A DNA stretch of 64,000 bases from Saprospiraceae bacterium. Its GTDB lineage: Bacteria; Bacteroidota; Bacteroidia; Chitinophagales; Saprospiraceae. The DNA is taken from positions 496,001 through 560,000 of the forward strand of contig JADKDE010000002.1 in the NCBI GenBank assembly GCA_016718505.1. Direction: 5' to 3'. The position numbers and the translations under genes were made by a program. Within the stretch, counting starts at the first letter, position 1. Each line of letters opens with the position of its first letter. The notes below the pieces were generated by a model. That model worked only from the letters and a program-made list of their open reading frames with translations. It did no database searches and had not been told where the DNA came from. Positions 25,335 to 32,484 of the stretch are shown here, one piece after another.

Positions 25335-27665
25335 TTAAAATTTAAAATTCCAAGTAATAGAAGGGATGATGGGAAATAGTGAAACTTGCTTTAGTGCGAC
25401 TTTTGATGGCACTTTTATGGTCACTCCTCCTTGCGTTACATCTTTGAACTCGATATCGGTATAATAAAAATATACATTTCGTCTATTATATACATTATAA
25501 GCGCTAAATGTCAGGTCACTTTCGCCCCATCTGTGCTTAAATGTACGGACGAATCCGACGTCAAGGCGATTGTAAGATGGCATTCTAAACGAATTCCGAT
25601 CACCATAGGATGGAGTTATAAAGTTTATCTGAGTTCCATCGACATCCTGAAACGAAAATTTGCCTATAGGCAACCAAGTCAAGTCTCCAGATCCATATAC
25701 GAAGGTGGCGGATAAATTCCACTTTTTTGTTAATTGGTACATAGCGACCACTGTCAAATTATGGCGTCTGTCGTATCTAGGGGAGAAGTATCTGCCTGAC
25801 ATGATGTTTGGAAAATTTCCCCTTTTTACAAGTGCGAGTGTATAGCCAATCCAGCCAGTAAGTTTACCAGTATTTTTCTCTAGTTCTATCTCAGTTCCGT
25901 ATGAGTACCCATCACCGAAAGCAAATTCTTCCTCTATATTATTGTTAGCAAAAAGACGTGCATTGTCCTTGAAATCAATTTGATTTTTTAGCCATTTATA
26001 ATAAAACTCATGACCTAGCAAGTATCCATCTCCGAGGATATAATTATACCCAGCTGCCACTTGATGGCTTATTTCAGGTGCCACATTCTGGGTAGAAGGG
26101 TACCAAATATCTGTCGGCAATGTCACCCCACTATTGGATATAAGGTGAATGTACTGCACCATTTTTGCATAGGATGCTTTCAGTGATAAATTCTCATTCA
26201 AGCTGTATTTAGCTCCTGCTCTAGGCTCAAAATTGAAATAGGTTTTGTCTTTGTGAATAAATGATGATAACCTAATCCCCCAATTGATTTTCAAGTTTTG
26301 ATCAAAAGAATAATCATCCATCGCATACAATCCCAATTCCGCTCCTTCAGGATAAAGTCCAGAACCGAATTTTATGGTACCGTCATCGCTGCCAGCTTGT
26401 AGTCTTCCTACGGTAAATTTGTGGTGTGTAGCAGAAAAACCAGCCCTTATTAAGTGTTGGCTGTTTGGAGAGTAGTAAAAGTCTGATTTGATATTGGCAT
26501 CTTGAATTCTGGATTTTAAATCAAATGAAAAACCAGTTAATTTATTGTTGATATTGTACTTATAATCAGAATAAGTGAAGGTAGTATTGGAAAATAATTT
26601 ATCATTGAAAATGTGATTCCAACGTGCAGTCCCTGTAGCATTTCCCCAATAGAAATTAAAATCAAAATTGCCATTGGAAAAGGCAAAAGCATCCCGCCCA
26701 AAATATCCACTTAAGAATAATCTGTCTTTTTTACCCAATTCAAAATTAATTTTTGTATTGAGATCATAAAAATGATAAGCTGGTATCTGGTTATAATTTT
26801 CTTTATTTTTATTAGCACTATTGATGGAATTGGTGATTAAATCCACGTAGGTTCTGCGGCCACTCACGATGAAGGATGATTTTTCTTTTTGGATAGGACC
26901 CTCCAAGGTAAGTCTCGACGAGATGAGCCCAATACCGCCTGTCCCTGAAAATTTTTGGTTATTCCCTTCTTTTAATTTAACATCAATCACGGAAGAAAGG
27001 CGCCCCCCATACTGTGATGGAAACCCTCCTTTATAAACTTTGACATCCTTGATGGCATCTGAATTGAATACGCTGAAAAAACCAAACAAGTGACTCGCAT
27101 TATAGACAACAGCTTCATCTAACACGATGAGGTTCTGATCTTGGTTTCCACCCCGTACGAATATACCAGAATTACCTTCAGACCCGCTAGAAATCCCTGG
27201 TTTTAATTGAAGAGTCTTGATGATATCAACTTCTCCTAGCAATGCTGGGATTTTCTTCGCTTCGAGTGGAGTCACAGATGTAGTACTCATCTCGGTAGAG
27301 TTAATACGGTCTTTATAGGAATTAGCGGTGACGACAACTTCCTCTAGCTGTTCGCTGTCAGGATTTAGCTTTACGTCCAGTCTTTCATTTTTAGAAAGAT
27401 TTAATTTTATTGAATAAGTTTTATAACCAATATAAGAGACAATGATGGTTGCATTTTCAACAGAAGGGCCGCTTAGAGTATAGAACCCATACTCATTGGT
27501 CAAAGTCCCAGTACTCCAATCCAAAACTTCTATGGTAGTACCAATTAAGGTTTCTCCACTAGCAGCGTCTGTAACTGTCCCACTCAAACTCACCTGTGCA
27601 TTCAAAAAGTAAGAACAAAATATAAAAATGACCGCCAAAAAATGGCCAATTCGGATATGATTCAT
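25335..27665 (-). CDS. TonB-dependent outer-membrane receptor with CarboxypepD_reg-like domain
   Basis: 776 residues. Signal peptide ending Leu-Asn-Ala-Gln; beta-sandwich CarboxypepD_reg-like domain (about 25-105: Gly-Thr-Val-Thr-Asp-Ala-x-Ser-Gly-Glu-x-Leu-Ile-Gly-Thr-Thr); plug domain (about 110-225) with Val-Val-Val-Thr-Ala and Ile-Phe-Val-Arg-Gly-Gly-Asn-Gln-Asp-Gln-Asn; then a 22-strand barrel ending in an aromatic Phe-Lys-Phe. It imports a substrate using TonB energy; the substrate is unknown. Middle gene of TPR-receptor-DUF4249, all minus strand. Confidence 0.93.
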   Translation of the reverse strand: MNHIRIGHFLAVIFIFCSYFLNAQVSLSGTVTDAASGETLIGTTIEVLDWSTGTLTNEYGFYTLSGPSVENATIIVSYIGYKTYSIKLNLSKNERLDVKLNPDSEQLEEVVVTANSYKDRINSTEMSTTSVTPLEAKKIPALLGEVDIIKTLQLKPGISSGSEGNSGIFVRGGNQDQNLIVLDEAVVYNASHLFGFFSVFNSDAIKDVKVYKGGFPSQYGGRLSSVIDVKLKEGNNQKFSGTGGIGLISSRLTLEGPIQKEKSSFIVSGRRTYVDLITNSINSANKNKENYNQIPAYHFYDLNTKINFELGKKDRLFLSGYFGRDAFAFSNGNFDFNFYWGNATGTARWNHIFNDKLFSNTTFTYSDYKYNINNKLTGFSFDLKSRIQDANIKSDFYYSPNSQHLIRAGFSATHHKFTVGRLQAGSDDGTIKFGSGLYPEGAELGLYAMDDYSFDQNLKINWGIRLSSFIHKDKTYFNFEPRAGAKYSLNENLSLKASYAKMVQYIHLISNSGVTLPTDIWYPSTQNVAPEISHQVAAGYNYILGDGYLLGHEFYYKWLKNQIDFKDNARLFANNNIEEEFAFGDGYSYGTEIELEKNTGKLTGWIGYTLALVKRGNFPNIMSGRYFSPRYDRRHNLTVVAMYQLTKKWNLSATFVYGSGDLTWLPIGKFSFQDVDGTQINFITPSYGDRNSFRMPSYNRLDVGFVRTFKHRWGESDLTFSAYNVYNRRNVYFYYTDIEFKDVTQGGVTIKVPSKVALKQVSLFPIIPSITWNFKF

Positions 27666-27722
27666 TTATAAAATAATTAATTAATTTCTAACGCTATAAA
27701 AATCTAAAGGTTCAAGGATAAA

Positions 27723-29531
27723 TTAAGATTGAATTTTATCCCCACGTAAGATCCTAAATCTTTTACGCGCTTCGACGGCAAAGGTACTTCCAGAGTATTC
27801 GATGAACAATTTTTCGTACAGTTCTTTGGCTTTTTCTTTGTTATTTAGTTGAATTTCATAGAGTTGTGCCAATTCAAACAATGCATTATCGGCCTTGATT
27901 TCTTCTTTATATTTATCCAAAATAAGTTGATACATCTCAGCTGCTTTCTGATATTCTTGTTTTTTAAAAAATATTTGGGCTTTTAAATATTCTACGTCGT
28001 CTTCCAGTTCATTGTTTGGATATTTTACCAAAAGCGAATCAAGGATGGCAAATGCATCACCAAATCTATTCTGAAATACAGCCAGTTCTGCCTGGGCATA
28101 AGCCTGAAGCGGTGCCATGATGGAATCTTCGCCTTTGTTTTCTAATATAAAAACAGAAAGATCCAGAGCATCGTTAGCTATGAATTTTGAGGTTGAGGAT
28201 TTTAATATGTCGAACTGGGATTGTGCCCAATCAAAATCTCCGAAAAAATATGAGAGTTTAGCATTTTTAAACCTTGCTTCTTGCCCGATCAAATCTTCGC
28301 CGTGATCCTTATCTACTTGACTGTATAGCAGACTGGCCTCCCATCGTTCTCCACTGATCAAATAATAATCAGCCAACGAAACTTTTATCTCAGCCAATCT
28401 CGATTTTCCAATGGCTTGGTATTGAAGACAAGGGGTCAGTAAATTTATGGCTTTATCTATATTGTTTAAATAATATGCCTCCAAATCAGCTTGTTCCTGG
28501 ATGATAGAAATAGTTTGCGTGTTCCTACCGAATTCATTAAGAAAACTCTCGTACTCATCCTCCAAAGACAACAATTCCTCCTTGGTGTAAACATAATCCT
28601 CGACGATCATTTTTTTCTTGCAGTCCATAACCATCCTTTTTGATTCTATATAGGAAGGAGCATTTGGGCCTTTCGTGTTGATAATATATTCAAATGATTC
28701 GATAGCAGCTGTATAATCTTTGTCGTTGGCTGCAATGACTCCTAGATTGAATATCCGGTCTCCCAATTCATTGCGCTGCTTATCCAAGGCTTTTAATTGT
28801 CTCAAAGCGGATTTGTAATCTTTTTTTTGTAAAAAGGACCATGCCAGCATTTCTACCAAGGATTCATTGAGTGGAGATTCTTGGATTCGTTCGAACAATT
28901 GTGTTTGGAGCAGTGTATAATCTTCAGCCTTCAAATATCGTTGAAAATTTGATTTACAATTTTCAAAAGTATTCATATTATTGGCTGTGAGCGTATTTAG
29001 GTTGTAAAAAATAAATTTTTGCACATCGCCTTTTCTATTGTGCAGATCAGCCAAATATTGCGAGAAAAAGATTTTATCATCCAATAACTCATAGCCTTTT
29101 TCATAAGCCAAAATTCCAAAATCTAATTTGTTGGCATTCATGAAATTTGCCCCTACTTTGGTTATTGTAAATTGATCTTTAGGGAGTTTTTCGATGGCTT
29201 TGGTATATTGTTCTTCGGCCTCCTTGGTTTTATTTTGTTTTTCATAAAGAAATCCCAATACAACATAAATTGGGGATGGGTATTTTACACGCTTGATTTC
29301 TTTTTTAAGGGCATTTTCAGCAGCATCATAATCTTGGAGCTGAATTTTACATTCTAGAAATTGCGTAAAAAAATAATCATTGTCGAGCGATTGTTCGTGA
29401 AGCTTTGCGTATAAATCAGCAGATTTTTCGTATTCACCTTCATCAAAATACTGTTGGGCCAGACGCGGGTCTTGTGCCAAACACTCTAAAGCATAAAGAC
29501 ATCCAAATATTAAAAGTATCCTTTTTATCAT
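27723..29531 (-). CDS. Tetratricopeptide-repeat secreted protein
   Basis: 602 residues with a signal peptide ending at Cys-Leu-Ala-Gln, followed by TPR units throughout (for example Tyr-Phe-Asp-Glu-Gly-Glu-Tyr-Glu-Lys-Ser-Ala-Asp-Leu-Tyr-Ala at the N-terminus and Gln-Glu-Tyr-Gln-Lys-Ala-Ala-Glu-Met-Tyr near the C-terminus). The C-terminal part is YbgF/BamD-like in its repeat spacing. A periplasmic scaffold is likely; the partner is unknown. Its own -7 box lies at 29601-29608 and the TonB receptor gene follows after 57 bases. Confidence 0.88.
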   Translation of the reverse strand: MIKRILLIFGCLYALECLAQDPRLAQQYFDEGEYEKSADLYAKLHEQSLDNDYFFTQFLECKIQLQDYDAAENALKKEIKRVKYPSPIYVVLGFLYEKQNKTKEAEEQYTKAIEKLPKDQFTITKVGANFMNANKLDFGILAYEKGYELLDDKIFFSQYLADLHNRKGDVQKFIFYNLNTLTANNMNTFENCKSNFQRYLKAEDYTLLQTQLFERIQESPLNESLVEMLAWSFLQKKDYKSALRQLKALDKQRNELGDRIFNLGVIAANDKDYTAAIESFEYIINTKGPNAPSYIESKRMVMDCKKKMIVEDYVYTKEELLSLEDEYESFLNEFGRNTQTISIIQEQADLEAYYLNNIDKAINLLTPCLQYQAIGKSRLAEIKVSLADYYLISGERWEASLLYSQVDKDHGEDLIGQEARFKNAKLSYFFGDFDWAQSQFDILKSSTSKFIANDALDLSVFILENKGEDSIMAPLQAYAQAELAVFQNRFGDAFAILDSLLVKYPNNELEDDVEYLKAQIFFKKQEYQKAAEMYQLILDKYKEEIKADNALFELAQLYEIQLNNKEKAKELYEKLFIEYSGSTFAVEARKRFRILRGDKIQS

Positions 29532-29600
29532 TTATGATTATATTATAAAAAAATATTAACCTTAAATATTAAATTATTAGTAATTGTAGTATAAACGTGG

Positions 29601-29608
29601 CAAAGATA
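29601..29608 (-). promoter_or_regulatory. -7 element of the TPR-receptor-DUF4249 unit
   Basis: Minus-strand TATCTTTG is an exact TAnnTTTG match, about 70 bases before the TPR gene start at 29531. No CAAA (minus TTTG) appears at the expected spacing. Confidence 0.5.
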
Positions 29609-29744
29609 AATCATATTTTGATAGCTACATTTTAATTAAAACTTAAAATTTAAACCATTCACAGTAAATTCTATCTAAAGTTATCATTTGGTTAAATGCT
29701 TGGTTAAACATTCCTTAATCTGGTTTTATATTTACTGAATCTAT

Positions 29745-29752
29745 TATTTTTG
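29745..29752 (+). promoter_or_regulatory. Candidate -7 element for the 29773 lipoprotein gene
   Basis: TATTTTTG matches TAnnTTTG exactly and lies 20 bases before the ATG. The -33 position is not convincing. Confidence 0.35.
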
Positions 29753-29772
29753 ACAAAAAAAATCAAAGTATT

Positions 29773-30317
29773 ATGAATAACATTAAAAATTTGGCAATTC
29801 TTTTTTTATGTGGACTTTTTCTTAGTTCATGCTCACCCAATTTGCGCCCTTTTACGAAAAAACTACAAGATAGCTACCAGTGGAATGAAAATGAGCTTAA
29901 AAAATTGCAGTTTTATTTATCAGACGACATCGTATTAACCAAGAATAGCTCTAAGGGGACTTCTGAGATCAAAGACGGCAAACTTGAGGTCAAAGGCGAA
30001 CAGTCCTTGGACCAAGTCGTGATAAGAGCAGGACCCCAGGTGTTTTAATAATTTCACCCAAAGCAAACCGCTTTGCCGTTTCATTTGACCCAGAAAATGA
30101 TAATAACTTTTTGATGTTTGGTGCCAATGAGAAACAAGGAGGTAGGTACGTACTGCTATCTGCTGCTTGGAATAAAGACAACGGCCAGATTACTTATAGG
30201 GGTGAAGCTTATTATACACCAGTCTCGAGTGCATTTGCCCATTTGCTGGTGGACATTAGGCGTAAAGCAACCCAGACTACGAAGACCAGCACTCTGGGTG
30301 GTAGAAAAGTCGATTAA
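29773..30317 (+). pseudogene. Hypothetical lipoprotein gene broken by a one-base frameshift
   Basis: The first frame (29773-30048) gives a lipoprotein signal (Leu-Ser-Ser-Cys21) and 70 more residues, then hits TAA. The second (open to 30317) continues the same protein. Adding one C to the CCCC at about 30034-30037 fuses them into Gly-Pro-Pro-Gly-Val-Leu-Ile-Ile-Ser-Pro-Lys-Ala and a 181-residue product with no other defect. Beta-rich, Gln/Asn-containing mature region; no known family recognised. Stops two bases short of the convergent yajC stop. Confidence 0.7.
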
Positions 30318-30318
30318 T

Positions 30319-30609
30319 CTACCCTAAATCATAACTTGTTTTCAAAGCTTCAGTCATTTCTTTGGAGATTGAATTTCTTGTCACTTTGACGAAAGTTTTG
30401 GTATCTAATTGTAACGTGATTACTGCGTCATCATCCAATTTTGATATTTTGCCGATGACACCGCTGAGTGTGACGACTTGTTTTCCTTTTTCCAAGGAGC
30501 CTTGAAATGCAGCTTGTTCCTTTTGTTTCTTTTGTTGAGGTCTAATCATAAAGAAATAAAAGATCGGGATCATTGCAAATAAAGGCCAAGAATTGATAAG
30601 TCCTTCCAT
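30319..30609 (-). CDS. yajC: Preprotein translocase accessory subunit YajC
   Basis: 96 residues. One transmembrane helix (about 8-22) followed by Met-Ile-Arg-Pro-Gln-Gln-Lys-Lys-x-Lys, then a conserved Gly-x-x-Val-Val-Thr-Leu-Ser-Gly-Val-Ile-Gly-Lys-Ile cytoplasmic domain. YajC associates with SecDF at the inner membrane. Follows the DUF1573 gene by 6 bases, a frequent arrangement in Bacteroidota. Confidence 0.95.
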   Translation of the reverse strand: MEGLINSWPLFAMIPIFYFFMIRPQQKKQKEQAAFQGSLEKGKQVVTLSGVIGKISKLDDDAVITLQLDTKTFVKVTRNSISKEMTEALKTSYDLG

Positions 30610-30615
30610 TGAATT

Positions 30616-31104
30616 TTATTTTTTTGATTTGGGTAAAACGTTTCCTTGCAAATACAAAGTGGTTTTATTGGGAACAGTATTGGCAAAAATGTTGATAGTT
30701 TTGGATTGATGATTTGTTCTATTTAACGAATTAAAAACTATATTAATTTTGCCACTATCACCAGGGGGAATAGGCTTTTGGGGCCATTTTGGCACAGTAC
30801 ATCCACAGGATGATTTTGCTTCAGCGATCAAAAGGGTCTGCTTCCCGTCATTGACGAATTCGTATGCGTAGCTTATTTCCTTGCCTTCATTTATTTCTCC
30901 GAAATCATACAAAGTATCTTTGAATGTCATATGCGGTGCTTGTTTGAGATCTATATCAGATGCATCCCCTGACATAGGATTCCGTATTAGCTCAGCATTA
31001 GAGAGCGGTTTTAGCTCCTGAATTTCAGAGGACTTTTTGGGCGTGTCTTGACAGCTAATCAACGAAGCAGCCGAAAGGAAACAAAAGATGAGCTTTTTCA
31101 ACAA
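30616..31104 (-). CDS. DUF1573 domain lipoprotein
   Basis: 162 residues. Lipoprotein signal ending Leu-Ile-Ser-Cys (Cys18). One DUF1573 Ig-like domain: Asp-Phe-Gly-x-Ile-x-Glu-Gly, Phe-x-Asn-Asp-Gly, Ser-Cys-Gly-Cys-Thr-Val-Pro-x-Trp-Pro, Ile-Pro-Pro-Gly-x-Ser-Gly-x-Ile. The Cys-Gly-Cys motif is typical. Function unknown; conserved upstream of yajC. Confidence 0.9.
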   Translation of the reverse strand: MLKKLIFCFLSAASLISCQDTPKKSSEIQELKPLSNAELIRNPMSGDASDIDLKQAPHMTFKDTLYDFGEINEGKEISYAYEFVNDGKQTLLIAEAKSSCGCTVPKWPQKPIPPGDSGKINIVFNSLNRTNHQSKTINIFANTVPNKTTLYLQGNVLPKSKK

Positions 31105-31198
31105 TTTAACCGATTTTTACCTTTAGTTCAATAATCTTTGTACTAGCTTAGCATAGTAAATAATAGGCAAATATATAAAATTAATTTATGGGAATTCA

Positions 31199-31732
31199 AT
31201 GATTGTGTTTTTAATTGGTATGATGGGCAGTGGAAAATCTACATTGGGGCGCGCCATCGCCAATTCACTTGGATGTGATTTTCTGGACATGGATTGCTAC
31301 ATAGAATCGAAAATGGGCTTGGGTATAGCTGAAATTTTCGACATTCACGGTGAACCATTTTTCAGGCAACAGGAACATCTTTTTTTGGAAAATTTAAAAC
31401 ACAGCGCGCAAGAATTGTTGATAGTCAGCACTGGGGGAGGAGTACTACAAAATCCAACGAATTTGTAGATTATGAAAGGGAAACGCAAGCTAATTTATCT
31501 TCGGGCTTCTACCGAAATACTCGCACAGCGACTCTATCCAAATATCAAAAATCGACCACTTTTACAAGGAGTGTCATCTAAAGTTAAGTTAAAATCTTTA
31601 TTGAAAAATCTATTGACGGATAGAGAGCCCACGTATCTCCAGGCGGATTTTATATTCCAAACCGATAAATCAGAGGCGAAAAACCTTCAAGGCCTGTTAA
31701 GAGAAATAAAATCTATAACTTGGAAGGGGTGA
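31199..31732 (+). pseudogene. aroK: Shikimate kinase gene interrupted by an in-frame TAG
   Basis: Residues 1-89 and 91-177 are in the same frame, separated only by TAG at 31466-31468. Together they make a full-length shikimate kinase: Walker A Gly-Met-Met-Gly-Ser-Gly-Lys-Ser (7-14), the shikimate-binding Asp (Phe-Leu-Asp-Met-Asp), Phe-Arg-Gln-Gln-Glu, Ser-Thr-Gly-Gly-Gly-Val, then Tyr-Leu-Arg-Ala-Ser and Asn-Arg-Pro-Leu-Leu in the LID. It phosphorylates shikimate in aromatic amino-acid synthesis. The stop falls in a variable loop and could come from CAG, AAG, GAG or TGG by one change. A second ATG (31472) follows at once, but the C-terminal half alone lacks the P-loop. TAG is used as a true stop elsewhere (44157-44159), so global recoding is unlikely. 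Confidence 0.85.
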
Positions 31733-31737
31733 CATTT

Positions 31738-32484
31738 TTAATTTAAATTAGTAATTTGATTCTTTACAAAAATGTCAAACTCTGCACTTTTTCTTACAGA
31801 AACCTGATGGATGCGACCATCTTTACTCTCAATCGTTCGTGTGGTGTCATCAAATGATTTGATGGCATTTTTGTGCAAAATCCCATAGCGGCTGTATCGA
31901 ACGAATACTGTCGGGTTAAGAATGTCTTCAAAATATTTTAGTGTTTTTGATGAGACAATTTTCTTAGTATTGGTATGAATGATGGTATAATTGCCATCTG
32001 CCAATAAATATTGGATATCGGAATAAAATAATTTTAAGACTTCATATTTTGTGTTAACAAAAAAGAAATCTAAATAATCTAAACTACCTTTTGTAGAATC
32101 GATCAAAATGTCGATTTTCTCTTTGTGGAACTGGTTTGAAGAGTTTACAAACTTTTGTAATGCTTCGTGGACTTCAAGTGGGTTGATTGGTTTTAATAAA
32201 TAATCAAAAGCAGATAATTTAATGGCTTTTAAGGCATATTCTTCATAAGCAGTTGTGAAAATAATTCCGAAATTTGGATTTTCGACTTTTTCAAAAGCCT
32301 CAAATACCAGATTATTACCTAATCTAATATCTGAAAATACCAATGCTGGTTGGTATAAATTTAACATATGAATAGCAGAGTCTATAGAATTGGCCGTTTC
32401 TATATTCCTAAGTGAAATACCATTCAAAATGTTGATTAAATATTCTTGACTTGGAGTTTCGTCTTCTATAATTAGAATTTTCAT
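31738..32484 (-). CDS. LytTR-family response regulator
   Basis: 248 residues. Receiver domain (1-120) with Glu8-Asp9 acidic pair, phospho-acceptor Asp in Val-Phe-Ser-Asp-Ile-Arg-Leu (about 53), Thr-Thr-Ala-Tyr and Lys-Pro-Ile-Asn. The C-terminal LytTR DNA-binding domain (about 145-245) has the usual Ile-x-Tyr-Leu-Leu-Ala-Asp-Gly-Asn-Tyr-Thr and Phe-Val-Arg-x-Ser-Arg-x-Gly-Ile-Leu-His-Lys. Its start overlaps the kinase stop by four bases. Likely controls nearby surface genes, the obvious candidate being the divergent T9SS protein at 35633. Confidence 0.92.
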   Translation of the reverse strand: MKILIIEDETPSQEYLINILNGISLRNIETANSIDSAIHMLNLYQPALVFSDIRLGNNLVFEAFEKVENPNFGIIFTTAYEEYALKAIKLSAFDYLLKPINPLEVHEALQKFVNSSNQFHKEKIDILIDSTKGSLDYLDFFFVNTKYEVLKLFYSDIQYLLADGNYTIIHTNTKKIVSSKTLKYFEDILNPTVFVRYSRYGILHKNAIKSFDDTTRTIESKDGRIHQVSVRKSAEFDIFVKNQITNLN

